Translations under genes and position numbers: made by a program | The notes under the pieces: model-generated | What the model was told of the DNA's origin: nothing | Database searches by the model: none | Seen by the model: the letters and a program-made list of their open reading frames with translations, nothing else | Assembly: GCA_003640385.1 (NCBI GenBank) | Contig: RCAB01000011.1 | Location: forward strand, 1-64,000 | Direction: 5' to 3' | Length of the DNA stretch: 64,000 nt | Source: Setaria digitata | Lineage: Eukaryota; Nematoda; Chromadorea; Rhabditida; Setariidae | Shown here: positions 26,701 through 39,692 of the stretch, in pieces | Position numbering within the stretch: the first letter of the stretch is position 1 | Layout: each line of letters begins with the position of its first letter

Positions 26701-29700
26701 TATCTGCACCTTTGTCAACAAGTGTTGAAATGAAAGTACGAATTCTCAGGCGAATGTTTTATGTTGCAGTAATTCTCATCTCCTCAAGCTGCGAAAAAAT
26801 GGCACTATAAGACTGATATTGATCTTATTTTTTTTGTAGTTGAAAATTTATGATAAACTGTTGAATTTCTTGATCTCTCTTCTTGTGATGAAGATATTAA
26901 AGGATAGTGATATCCTAGACAATGCAAGGGATAGTGGTTTGACTGTAAGGTACCACCCAGCACCTTCTAAGAAGCAGAATAAAAGTATAGGCGTAAATTT
27001 AAATTTTAATCCGTGAGTACAAATGAAATGCAAAATTAGACAAGGTGGGAGTAATGTCAGCAAGATTAATGCAAACTGTCGCAGTACTTCTTAGTTTCTT
27101 TAAATGAAGAAATTAACTGAGCTTCACACGTTTGATGGGGAATGAGGAAGAAACTTTGGTGAAGAAAAGTAAGGCAGGTTCTTGATAGGGAAGGAGAAAG
27201 TATGACAACTTCATTAGCATCGATGCTGTCTCTCAAAGGAATGCATTGCTGAGACGATTGTGTCTTTTTACAGCGTCAAGTGTAAAGTAAAACAAATTTT
27301 GGTAGTGTTCTAATCAGAAAGGATGTGCTAGATCTAGGGCAAAAACCAAAGCTGTACCGTATTTTTCAGAGACAAGGCAGGAACGGTTGCTAAAAAGTTC
27401 GTTGTGAACTGACAGTCACTTCGGCTTTGCATGATAACATCAAAATTGCGAGAGAATGGCTAATAGGAAGGACACAAGAAAGGAGGAAGAGATATATTGA
27501 TAATGATAATAAAGGTAATCTTAACACTCGTTAGAATTCAAGTATAAAAAAAAATTATCTTTTACTGATTGCTACTAACTAAATTGTAGTAACTCGCATA
27601 TAAAAATGAACCAAATCTCATCGGCAAATCTCCTGTCTGATACTGTTTATCACTTATCGAAAACAGAGATTATTCAGTAGGTTCTCCAAAGGTATAAATA
27701 TGACGGAAAGGAACGTTGTGCTTTTTCTCATAAATAAATGTCGTTATATCTAATAAAACAATAAGAAGAAGTAACCTCGACGGAAATCGTCGGTGATTAA
27801 GACGAGAGCAAAACCATCCTATTCAGTCGATTCATTAATTAAATGCTAACGGTTAGGATCGTTTTGTTTTTCTTAATCAGACAATGTTTAAATCTTCTGA
27901 GAAAAGCATTTTCAATGTTCGTCATCTGATCTTTCTACTTGAAAAGCATTTACGAAATATTTCAATAGCAGTAGAAACTAATACTATTATTATAGAAATA
28001 CTGCTCCCTGAAGCACATTTATCAAGTTCCATTTTTTTTTTTTATCAAATGGAAGCCTAAGACATGGAGACCTAACGATCTTCATTATCAACAAAACAGC
28101 GTGATTCTGCTTGGAAATGATATCAGAAGGGATATTGTTGATGTGATTCCAGAAACTAATGCTTTTGTTCAGTGCGTTTCCAAAATGAAAAAAGTGGATG
28201 AGATGCAAATTTGATAAAACTATGAATTGATCAAGCATTTTAAAGGAAACCAGCAATAAAAGAGTAATTTGAAGTGCAAAGAAGGTGAAGAGGTATTTGT
28301 TGACTGTCAGTGTCCAGCGCTTCAAAAAAATTTGTATTAGAAGCTGTAGGAGTTAGAAAGCTTCTTTAATGACTTTATGAAGGGAAATAAAAAGAAGTAT
28401 GAAAGGAATTTGCAATTTAAAGAAACTTTTGCACCGTTCATTTCTTTCATTCGTAATATTTAATTATCGGGGGAAAAATAGGAAATTTTAGGAATTTGCA
28501 GTAACCATTCAGAAAACAATTTGCAATGCAAACATTGCTACAAAACTTCTTGAAGTTTTTGAACATAGTCGACAGAGAATAATAGCTTAAGAAGACGATC
28601 TCTGTGGAGGAAACCAATATTCTCATCCTTTCATCGAAAGAGTATTAGAGTATTAGAGAAGTAGTAAGTTGTATGCCGGTTTGAAGCTTGATGAAAATAG
28701 AATTTCGGAATGCAGCAGTCTTGAAATTTTATAGATGCTTCGCAACTTGAATAGAGAAACGAGTATCAGCTTCAAGCAATAAACTGATAAGAAGAACTAA
28801 TCTGAAAATCGTACCCCATACCAAACGGTAGCAAAAGTAAAGATACAAACCTGATGTATTTCATGATTTGCATCCAGATCAGTTACAGTAATATCTGCGT
28901 AATTGTAAAGCAACATTTGGGCTACTGCTGACTTCGAACTACTCTGCAGCATGTTGTAGTATAGTGGTGTCAGGCCTAACGGATCACGATAGTTTGGTGA
29001 TGCGCCAAGTTCTAGCAAACAGTTCACATTTTCTGTCAAGGACCAGTAAGCTGCTTTATGCATTGCCGTCTACAAAATTTTAATTTTATAGGATAATACG
29101 GATGATAAACGCCCTTGACAGTAATTTCTGTTTGTTGGTATTGTAAAAAGCAGTTAAAAGACAATAACGTCATCTTACAAATGTAACTATTTTATGGAAT
29201 TTATTGGCGAAACTTAGAGTTATGAAATCCATTTCTTTTTATCCCATCTGGAATTCTGATTCAGTTTCAAAGGCATCTGCGCAGAAAGCTATATTTGCTA
29301 TCTCGATTAAGATCTTCATATTACAACTGACCTTCCTAAACTGACTTCCCTTTTCTTTACAGCTCATATATACATTACCTGTCCATCACTGTTTCGAAAA
29401 TCGACGTGGGCTCCATGTTCCACTAACGTTTTAATGAAACCCTCGCTTTGTGGCAAAGAGCAAACCATCGTTAACGGTGCTTTTCCTTCATTATCATGAA
29501 AATTAGGATCGAAACCTGCACTGCACATCTCCTCCACCTTTTTGAGTTGTCCGAGAGCAATATAATTCATGAATTTTTTCAAATTTGACTGAAATGTGAA
29601 GTATACATAGGGAAGAGAAAGAAATGAATTGGTTTGGAATAGGTTTTTTACACTTTAACAGCTTAATAAATTTACCTTGGTATGCAATTTTTCCAACTGT

Positions 29701-31200
29701 TTCTCATCCATATTCAGCATTTTGTAGACCCGCTTTTTGTATTTGAGCTTAAAAAGGAAAAAGTAGACGAAGCATTTTAGTCAAAACTGTTATTCCGATA
29801 TAACTAACTGGTTCATTGCTAAACAGTTCATTTAACAATTCATTATAGAATATTTTGTGGTTGGAAATCAAAAAAGCTTATGAAAGCAATAGTAAAGATT
29901 CCATTTTTGAAGTCTAAGATATTTTTGAAGATATTTAAATCTTAAAACACTGCAAAGGCTGTAGAGACTTCGAAGCGCAACAACTGCATTTCAATGATAA
30001 GTAGCAGAAATATTATATCGTTTTTGATTTATAGAGAAAAATTACTGTATGCTTCAAGAATGAGGGAAATGTTATATTGACAAAATAAGGGAAGAAACTA
30101 CTGTTGATAGAAGAAGGACCTCAAGATATGGGACGCAATCGTGGAATGGATATTCACGTATTGGACGATCTTCGAGGAGAAATTTACCAGCACGACCATC
30201 ACAAGGTGGCAAAAATAAGCCGTAGTTAAACGACTGAGGTAGTTTCTGTAACAAATTTGATTCAGAAGAAATAGTTACATGGCTCTCGTGACTTTCTAGC
30301 AGTTAGTATTAATTATTGTTTGAATATGTGCAATATTCAAACAGATATTATTTAGCAAAGTTATAGATCAGCAAAATCGAAACTCACATTCTGAAGCGAC
30401 TGGAGAAGCCTTCCTTTAATCTCCCAAACCTTCTCATCGAGATTTACAATTAGACATTTCTGCAATGAACAATGAAATCATTTGCTATAAATAAATCACA
30501 TATATGCTTTCGATTTTAGAACTAAACAATCCGAAAAAAGAAACTAAATATGCTAAAAATATGCCTTTTGTAAATGGTATTATAATAAAAATTATACGTT
30601 CCGACAAACTCAGTTTTTCAGTGTAAGATGAACATTATATATATGTAAAGTAACTTCTTATCAATAATTTTGCATCAGTGTAAAAGTATGAATACTGTAT
30701 AAGTTATTACTGTATTATTTTTTTGATTTTGGATAAAACATGAGAAATCGTCATCCCTACTGAAATATGTGTCAAAGCATTTTTTTTTTTTTTTTTTGTT
30801 CAAAAACAAACAACAAGAATTAATAGGCTCAGATGCAAACATTGCTTACGTATATACCAGTGATAATCTGTCAGGCAAAGTCGTTAAACATTTTTAACCA
30901 TCAATTTCGTACATTCGCAAACATAAATTTGTGCTTTTAAGCATACAAAATTGCCTGTTTTGTGCTTCATAAAAAGTTTTCGACACTGTCATTTTTGTTC
31001 ATCTGCTTGTTTGTTTAGAAACTTACAACTTATCAGTCTTCCTTTTATCATTTCAAGGTGGAATCACGAATGATGCAAAGATACATTGCCCCATTGAAAG
31101 CTAATGAGCAGTATAAAAAAGTGAAGAGGATCTTTTGACTAACCTGAATATGAAGTTCTGGAATGAAAATTTGAATATTCAACACATCATCATCCGTCAT
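17786..31200 (-). CDS. shn-1: Shank/ProSAP postsynaptic-type scaffold homologue
   Basis: Exons 5' to 3': 31144-31200, 30388-30459, 30120-30245, 29676-29747, 29379-29588, 28851-29069, 26241-26356, 25927-26072, 25279-25388, 24967-25097, 24243-24319, 23794-23993, 23399-23471, 22649-22744, 21547-21761, 21260-21413, 20462-20832, 20018-20224, 19852-19931, 19604-19723, 19161-19452, 18441-18633, 17786-18036. All phases close: 1195 residues. Residues 8-105 match the Shank N-terminal (SPN, ubiquitin-like) region, including PPCDGRAGKFL and VPYLELKYKKRVYK. About six ankyrin repeats cover 110-330 (GNTPLHVCAIHNKPDCARVL). PDZ is about 421-517 (GGFGFVLRGAT; AMKAGLRPGDFLLQVNDVDV). Then come SMEELERLMERQG, poly-Pro runs, DSGYTSSRTSLEPSE and a C-terminal SAM (about 1130-1193). 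No SH3 domain is seen, as known for C. elegans SHN-1. Shank proteins scaffold receptors and actin regulators at synapses and cell cortex. Intron 18 uses a GC donor and exon 3 ends at a weak GTCCTT donor. Confidence 0.95.
20503..20554. repeat. GGTGGA trinucleotide/hexamer repeat encoding poly-Pro
   Basis: In shn-1 exon 17 the plus strand is a near-perfect GGTGGA repeat, read on the minus strand as a run of about 17 prolines. Such arrays are prone to length change. A second, shorter run of eight prolines lies in the same exon near 20680-20705. Confidence 0.9.
24769..24909. repeat. Direct duplicate around a single N in shn-1 intron 10
   Basis: About 54 bases ending ...TTTTCAGTAGTT before the N at 24839 recur at 24856-24909 after it. 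The similarity extends imperfectly further 5' (TACTGGAAAA...). It looks like an unmerged contig overlap. It lies inside an intron, so the coding model is unaffected. Confidence 0.85.
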
Positions 31201-34200
31201 AGTTATTAGCTATTTAATAGGATCATATCTGACATACATATATTTATATGCAACCTGTAAAATAAACAAATTAAACAAATCGCTATTTCCAAATTTAATA
31301 ATTAAAATGTGCGTCTTATTCATGACACATCGAAGTAACAATTCTAGTAGCTGGTCAGGAAAAAGATATACCGATTTAAACAGTATCTGAGACAGAATGA
31401 AAACAAATAAAAAAGAGCAGATGTTAGCAGAATAGAACAAGTAAGATATACCAAGGTGACTTTACTTGAAACAATCAAGTTACCCACCTAACCCATGGAT
31501 ATTCATTGTCAGTTATTGTCTATACCTTTAATTTGATAATCGAGCAATCTGTGACGTTGAAACAACTTATGTAAAGAAATAATTTCCATTACAAAAAATT
31601 GAATTTAAGAATTTAAAAATACGAAAATCGAAATTTAACACTACATCGATGAATTTCCATTAAATGTGCTGTTTTTAAGTAAAAACAATTAAAGCAACAA
31701 GTTCTTAAACTAATATGGAACATTAAAAATGATGCCATTTTCAGGCTAAATTAAACGAAATATTGCAGCGAAAAATTGAATAGTTTTTTAAATTTTTTTT
31801 ATTTTTTAAAAAATTTCGTTGCTTTATGGTATTTTATAAAAGGAAATTTGAAAAAAAAAGTTAAGTAAGAGATGACATAATTGTCGTTCAAGATTATACA
31901 GTTGAAGTAAAAAAGTATTCGAATCTAAAGGAGTTTGTTTACCTCTTACAACTCACGTATTTAATCTTGCCATCAGTTAAATTTGTTAAAGAAATTCAAT
32001 GAAGAAACAACGCAGTAAATAATTAAAATCAGTTCAAGCACACAAACTGTCCTTTCAGATTGTTACAAAAAGAAAATGATAGCGCATATTCTTGGAATTG
32101 TGATTCTGACAAATCGCTAATACTGTATTCTGACTTTTTTGCTGTATAGAAATCTATTTCAAAATGATTCACTATTATTGCCTAATATTCCTATGGAAAG
32201 TAGCAAAGTATCTTCCTCACTTCTACTTAAATATAACTAATGAAACAAAATGCGACGGATTGTTAGAAGTTATGTGATATAAAATGATTTAACTAAACTA
32301 AATAAAGGAGAGATTATGGCCGGATTTTCCGATGATATCATTTAATTCTTAAATCATTAAAAAAATCTTTATAGGTGAGCAGATTTTTGGCAATCTTTTC
32401 AGAAATTTTATCTAGAGATTAAATTAGGACATATTTCCGTCTCAAAACGCGAAAATTTGCAAGATAATTTAGTTTGAAAACACAATCATCCTGATGTTTG
32501 AAAAACTAATAATTTAATTTTGAATGAAGATAATTTTATGCACGTAGCTGCTTTGAAATTTTAGACCGATGTCGAAGATTATATTACAAATCTCATGTTA
32601 GTTACACAAAATGAGCTAATGTCGAAATGATCTGGAATTAAAGAAATTTCTTAAGCGTATTTAAACGGACATTTCGCCAACAGGCAATAGTCTGAAACTG
32701 GTACTTTAGTATCTTTCAGTTTTCGACTTGATAATTCATGAGAAAACTGTCACAGAGGTTCTGATGGATTAATCAGTTAACAGCTTTTTTAAAATGGAAG
32801 GTTCTTTCCTAGCTTCAAGAGATGATGATTAAGCTTATTATAAATCGCCGAGAGGAAAAGAAGTGGTATTATCACTATTAGAGAATTGTGAATAGTTGCC
32901 ATAAAGAAAGAAAACATTTTAGTCTTAAGAAGAGTAGTAAGATATTTAGCGATATGAAATTACAAGGAAATTTGATCAGTAGAAGTTATATAAATTTGGT
33001 CATTTTTCTTGCTCCAAACCTGCTGGTTTATGAGGGTAGAGCATAGCTCTTACCAATCATAGAAATTCTTTGAAAAATGCAACATCATAAAAGAAAAATG
33101 GAAGCAGTATCGTTCGGTTTTTATAACCTTTCAGTTTTCGGTCATATGCTTGCAAAAAAATCAGTTTAACTAAAAATTTTTGTGCTTTTTCTAAAAATTC
33201 AAAAAATGTTCAATAGGTTTATCTAACTTGACATTATAATTTCTTCCCTATTATCTCAAATGAACAAGAGAGGAAAGAAAAAACACAAGTGAAATTTGTT
33301 AATTAAAAAACGAGTTGGAGTTAAAAAAAAAAACAAAGACTAAAAAAAACGTAGATTTTTCTCATTAAAGTAAAAAATCCGAACAAATTCAATCTGTGCA
33401 TATGTCCTCACGTATTCATTAAAAGTTTATTTTAGATGGCGATGCCAGGCACACTAATGTTTCGAAGAACTATAAAGGAATTAAAAATTTCTTTAAATAT
33501 TTGATTAAAATACAAGAATTGTTGAAGGAAATCGATTCTCTCAATGTTGAGTTTTATTTTTAGCTAAGGTAGACTTTGATGCGTGATGAGCACTTATTTT
33601 TGATTACAAAAACGAGGAAAACAAAAGATTGATAATCATTTTTCATCTTTCAGCTTTTCATTTTAAAAAAGGAATGATTTAAAGGTTTTTTTAGAAGTTC
33701 GTTGAAACTTTAACTCTTTCTCTTCTTAAAAGCTTTACGAGAAACAATAAATCTTTCGAAGAATAAAAGAATCAGAGCACCTAAAAAGAGGCACAACTGT
33801 CTTTTCAACTCACATTCGAAACAAGCTTATCACATTTTAAAAACTCCTTGAATTTTCTTAAAGCTGTTGCATAAAGTTACAGACTACTGTATATGCATTT
33901 TAAAATTAACGTCTTTCAGTTTCTAGTAACGAATTTACTAATTTTTTTTTTTTAATAAAACTACAAGCTTATGTCAGTAAAGGAATAATGAAGCGATTTA
34001 ATGAACCATAACGAGAAGAGCAACCGCACATAAAACTGAAATAATTGCCGAGAAACGAAAAAATCACAATTCCTTTTTCAAGCTGTTTCTTGTCTAATTT
34101 CTAAATGAAGTTTAGAATTTTTCGCCATGCGGCGTTTTAATCAATCATCTTAATTGAACATATGTACAATTGTACGCAAAAGAGCAAGCAATCAATGAAT

Positions 34201-37200
34201 AAATGCATGCATACCGATCTAGTTCATTTCCCCTCATTTCTACCGTAAAATTTGTCCAAAATCATCTTGTATAAAAACCAATGCATGAAACATACATTGC
34301 AACACAGACATGCATATAATCCACCTGAGGTTCTTCATTAACGTACAATGCAGTGAGCAAATGCAGTTTCGTGGAAGCTATGTACTGCACAGTGAAATAA
34401 AGAACAGGAAAATGGGAAGTGAATGCTTGCGAAAGATCTATAGAATTCCGGAATTTTTTCCTGACTCCAAAGAAGTCTCGGGAATATCTCCAGTGGCAGA
34501 AATGATATCAAACTGTCCTTGAGGTCCTGATGCGATAACAAATCAGAAAATACACAACACTGAAATGTATCGGACATTTCGTCTGAGAGAAGAATGAGCA
34601 GCCCCACTGTACCAAAATTCCGTGCGCTTCATATTGATTCAACAAGAAAAATTATAATCGTAATAGATTTCGAAAGTATGAATAATGGAAAATTCCAGAA
34701 CAAGAATAACAAGCAAAAACTGTCATACTAAGCAAATTTGTTTAATTTCAGGACTCACAAAACAGACCCGTTCTGTTTTACGTTTGTTTGTCCATCCAAA
34801 TGCTGATAATAAGTTGTTCAATTATTATTGTTCTAACCGTCATCACAGTCAAAAAACTTTTATGACATATTGATAGAATAAGCACTATTTATAAACTGAA
34901 AAAAACATTTCCATCTTATTTTTGAACTAATCGTGGCCACAATTAAATCCTGAAGTGCCAATATTCTTTTTGCACATCCCTTACAAAAGATTTTCCCGAT
35001 TCCCTGTCAGGGTGTAAAATGGTTTTTAATATTAAAACAACTTTTCACATATGTTTATTTATGTTTTCGGTACAAGAATACACAGAGAGCTGTCGATGAC
35101 CTTGTATTGCGTCTTCTCGACAGCAGTCGTTTATCAGCGATCATTTTGGAAATACTATTAGTTAGAAACTTGGTACCGAACGGAAGAGATGGGGAATACA
35201 AGTGAAAAGTGGAAGCAGGATGACGGGAAGAGAAAGACAAAATCTGATACAATAATTGAAATTCACGAAAACCAAGTTCAATGCAATCCTGTACCACACA
35301 TCTGTTACTATTACCGCCACTTCTACTATCAATACGTCAGTAAATACTTTTTTAACTGTTAAATTCACAACAGAAAATGTGAGTACGAATACTTCGTAAG
35401 TTCAAATGTGCAGGTAGTCAGGCATGAAATCAGTAAAGATAAACTCAAACATTAGGTAAGACATAGCAAGAACATCGAATTTTTCTTGGTCATCAGACCA
35501 GACGATTGTCACAATATTCATTTATTTGGGAGGACTGGTACGGGAACTGCATAAATCAGTTCTGGTAACATGCTGGTGTAACTTTTCCTGGAATCACTCT
35601 CATCTCTCTGATATCTGATGCAAATTAATACTGATAAATTCGCCTTTTCATTGTAACTTACACGACCACCTTTGCATTTCTATTACAGTATCTTATTATG
35701 CCTTTCCAAAATTATGTTTGATGTCTGTAGAAAATTTCAATCAAAAATTTAGGTTTAAAAGAAATTTTCATGGATTTTTTATTTTTCTCAATGACTGAAA
35801 AAAAAAGAAAAAAAAACGGTCAGGGTGTTCTGATGTTCTGTTTTTAATTACTCTAAAAGCTCAAAAACTCAAGAAGACTTATGCAATATTATGCTATACA
35901 GAGTAACATCCTAATTTCATAATTGCTGTTCAATAGGAGACCGCAAATATCCCTCGGAAATTCTGATGGCAATAAAAACAACTCAGAAAACAAAATTAAT
36001 GTGAAGTGTTGGACAACAATATGCAATTATTACCCTTGTAATGGCCGCCATCAAATCAAAAAGTAGTTCTCATTGAGCTTCTTTTACTACTTTCAAACCT
36101 CAAAAGATTCAACAGTGTGTCGTAATATCATAAGTTTAACCGCAGAATATATAAGTTCATTTTTCCGTCACAGACATGTCTTAAAGCAACACGTTTTTGA
36201 ATCGTATTTATCGATCACCAAAAAAGGAAGCAAAAACTCATTTAGCAAAGTTCAGTGTGTAATATTTTCGGGCATAACTTATCCCTTTTTGTTAACTTAA
36301 TTCATTTTCTTCTAACATTTTTGTATTTAAGTGTAAACCATCTCTGGAACAGCTGACGACTACTGTAAGCATTGTCTACACAATTATAGCTCAATCACGG
36401 AAGAGTAATAGTACCTACAGAAATTATGGCTATAGATGATATCAATTTAATTCTCCTCAAGTGATTCTTTATTCATTATCCTTCATAGATGATATAACTA
36501 TTGCAAATCTTTCTCAAAACATTAATTTCATCTAGACTCAACATACTTTGTTATCAGTGAATAAAATTTACCACAACAATTATATGGTAATTTTAGGACA
36601 GTAAAAGTGTAATGTGTAACAAACATTACCTCATGAACACAACATACTAAAAGACACTGTTATTAGTCTTCTCTGTCATGAGAGGTAAGTAACATTCATA
36701 CGGAAAATTCAAGAAATGGAAAATACAGAAGGGAAACTGATAGGAAGCAAGCAGATGATTGAGTGGCAGAATCATGATGAAAAACTTTTGCAGATTTGAA
36801 GGAAGTTCTTAGCACACGAGGAGAGAATAAGCAGTCAACGAATTGTCGTCATACGTCATTCTGAATGGCAGCAGGTATCCATGGAGAAGAGAAACCTCTT
36901 CGAAAGCTAGCTCGCCCCAACAAACAAACTTGCTAACTCGACGACAAATAGAAGTCTCCAAGTCCTTTCACTTCGTTAACTTGCAGCTGATTTTGCAAAT
37001 GTGCTCTTGGATGGCAATGTCGCGACTCATTTCGTGCTGGACAACGATGATTTTGTTAGCTAATAATTTTAAATCTCTAAAAAAAATTAAGCGGAAATTT
37101 GAAAAACAGGTACTTTTCCTAAAGAAATGATGAGATGGATAATATTATCTGTTCTCCAATCCTTCAATAAAGGTCAAAATTTCATTATCTAGAGCCCTCT

Positions 37201-37251
37201 CAGTCCTATGCTGCACAAGAACTTCAGCCTGAATACGATTTGCAGTGCGAA
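31201..37251. other. Gene-poor region upstream of shn-1
   Basis: No supported exon. The part next to 31200 is the presumed shn-1 5' region. Small ORFs at 34.3-34.9 kb and 35.0-35.4 kb overlap on both strands and have no splice context or motif I trust. The rest is AT-rich intergenic DNA. Confidence 0.6.
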
Positions 37252-37731
37252 ATGATTTATTTATCACTAATTGTCATAACGACATTCTATCCTACGAAAC
37301 CATTTGTTCAGAAATATTTGATTTCTGTACAAACTAAATATGCAAAATTAAACCTTTTGAATCAAAGGTTCACTAAAATAGCATTTAAAATACGCAACTG
37401 TAAATGCAGGGAAGAGAGTACACAATGCGCTACATGGACAAAAAAATTCGTTATCAAAGCAGTCAAAAATCAAGCTACCATTGATCAGTTGTTCCCGAAT
37501 ATGAAAAGCATCCAGAAAGATGGTGACAATGGTGGTGATGACTTGCTAAGCAAACAGATTCAAGCCATTTCATTTCCATCATTTTCTTCATCTTTTCGAC
37601 GGAAAGATGGACGAGCCAAATTCCTCGGAAAGGATCTGCTCAAATTACCCATGAATATTATAAATGTTGTATTATCTGCTTTATATCACGTGCACAAATC
37701 TTCCGTTCAACTTTTTGAAATTCAAATTTGA
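37252..37731 (+). CDS. Orphan ORF, possibly secreted
   Basis: An uninterrupted ORF of 159 codons from ATG 37252, unusually long for this AT-rich intergenic DNA. An acceptor-like TTTGCAG lies 8 bases before the ATG, as expected for a trans-splice or cis-splice site. The N-terminus (MIYLSLIVITTFYPTKPF) resembles a signal peptide. A CKCREESTQC cysteine cluster, an acidic KDGDNGGDD stretch and a hydrophobic end follow. I recognise no family. It could be a lineage-specific secreted protein or a chance ORF; frame continuity and mixed composition favour the former slightly. Confidence 0.4.
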   Translation: MIYLSLIVITTFYPTKPFVQKYLISVQTKYAKLNLLNQRFTKIAFKIRNCKCREESTQCATWTKKFVIKAVKNQATIDQLFPNMKSIQKDGDNGGDDLLSKQIQAISFPSFSSSFRRKDGRAKFLGKDLLKLPMNIINVVLSALYHVHKSSVQLFEIQI

Positions 37732-39401
37732 ACACGGCTCAGAAAACAAATTTCGCAATCTTTACATCTTTTCGACTGAAAAATATTTAAAATTCAAAAT
37801 GATTTATCACGAAATTTCAGAATATGACTCGTTGTTAGGAAAGTAATAGATGAATTCCTTTACCCGTAAATTCTTCATGTTGCTAAAAGATTTTTGAATC
37901 TGTTGCAGATAAAATTTTTGCTCAAATAAGCATGGAATAAATCGGCCTTGTTCAGATTTACTACAGCCACTTTTTATTCTGTTCAAAAACACAATCCTTT
38001 ATTCATTATCTTTTATCATAACTTCTAAAAACTTAAAATACTTAAAAATATGTCGCAGAAGAAAAAATTGTTATCAAGTCTGTCATACTTTACAGAGAAA
38101 ACATTCTTTCAGTTAATTCGCTGATTCTCATGCCAAATTATTGCAAAATATCTGTCACCGATTCACTTCATAGGAATTCTCCCAAAATTTATTTCTAAAA
38201 AAAAAGAGTTCCCAGAGTGAAAGGCAAATGTATTTTTCTTTTTTATATGCTTATCCAACAGCATTATTAAAATACCGCCATTATTCAATAAGCGATGAAG
38301 AAAATGATCAAGATTCAAAATCTCGTTGTGATCCAGTGGAAACAATTAGTTGAAACTAAAAGGGAGTTCAAGATCACTACAGCTGGGTTGTGATAGGTTG
38401 TAACTTGAATAAAATTAAAACTACTTTATTTAATTATAGTAAAAAAAGCTTTTAAACAGTTTCAAACTGAGCTTTTCAATTTCATAATTTATGTTTTATT
38501 GTCGCAGTCAATTCACTGAAAACTGTTAAATTTCTTTGAAACTATCATCTAAGAGAAAACAAGAGTAGAAGAAAGCCATTTTCAAATTAGTCATTTTAAA
38601 ATCAATTAAGCATTAGAACAGAAAACGCATGAAGTAAAACGGTGAGACCGAAAGTAACATTCAAGGGCATTTCAGAATAATTGTTTCAACAAAAGAAATT
38701 TCGAAAAACGTAGGTCAGGAATATAAAGTAGAATAAACTATAAGATAATTCAGAAATAAATTCCAAAATTGGACACGGGGTCGAATAATCGAAATCAAAG
38801 AGAAGAACTTAAAATGGGTTAAAACAAAATGGATATAAGCAATCATAGTTTCTGCCAATTTTTGGATCAGCAGAGAGTTCAGTGTTGGTCAATGTGGCAT
38901 CGGATGATCAGAAGACATCCTAATCAGTAGAAAAACTTAAGATGATTTAAGAAAAATCGATGTGAATTATTTTGGGAAAAGGAGGGTGAGTGACAGCAAG
39001 GACGACATTGGTCGTCGTTGTCTGGATGGACGACATCGGTATTGGCGATACTGTCGATGAAAGTATTGATTAGAAAGATCTTTTCCACTGTGAAGTGACC
39101 AACGACGATACAGAAGTCGGAGTATGGGGAAAAATTAGAAAAAAATTTTTCGACTTTAGGTCAGAAAATATCCAGTGGGGAAGGTTTCTCTTTCAAGATA
39201 CCGCTCTTCAAAGAATCAGCAACTGACTGAATGGAAGAGACTTTTATTTCAAAAGTGTTGATAGGAGGGGCACAATTTTGGCCTTTTGGAAGTATATAAC
39301 TCATTCTCTAATTAACAGATGAGTTGTAATTAATTAGAGCAAAAGGTGGAGTTAAGGAATAGCAAGGACAAAACAAAATATGTCATATATTAACATTTCA
39401 G
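37732..39401. other. Intergenic, no gene seen
   Basis: AT-rich sequence with no exon I can support. A short open stretch around 38990-39076 (MDDIGIGDTVDESID then stop) lies in a TCG/GAC-rich triplet-like block and lacks splice support. Confidence 0.55.
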
Positions 39402-39692
39402 TGCGAGCTAAATATTATGAAATCCACTTCGTATGGTTATTGCTTCTTAGCTGACTGCAAGAAGCAAGCAGAAAAGTCGAAGACCTTTCGAACTGTCTTA
39501 TCTGGAGAAGCTAAAGTGATGCGATTACATTCTGAGGCTTCTGAGAACTATAATATTTGGAACATTTTGACAGAAGTTCGTTCGGTACGAATGCATCTAA
39601 TAGCTGGAAAAATAGGCTTGGAAGATATGGATAAGATTAGAAGTGAGCATTCTTCGGTTCTAGCCTTAGCTACATTGAAAGAATACAAATAG
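39402..39692 (+). CDS. Orphan exon or small single-exon gene
   Basis: Open frame of 91 codons from ATG 39417 to TAG, extending upstream to an ATTTCAG acceptor ending at 39401. The composition is that of a soluble helical protein: NIWNILTEVRSVRMHLIAGK and GLEDMDKIRSEHSSV. It may be the last exon of a gene whose upstream exons I could not find, or a trans-spliced single-exon gene starting at the ATG 15 bases after the acceptor. No family recognised. Confidence 0.42.
   Translation, partial: CELNIMKSTSYGYCFLADCKKQAEKSKTFRTVLSGEAKVMRLHSEASENYNIWNILTEVRSVRMHLIAGKIGLEDMDKIRSEHSSVLALATLKEYK

Noticed and set aside
26848..28325. Minus-strand ORFs within the large shn-1 intron 6
   Set aside because: Hydrophobic AT-driven frames without splice sites; intronic.
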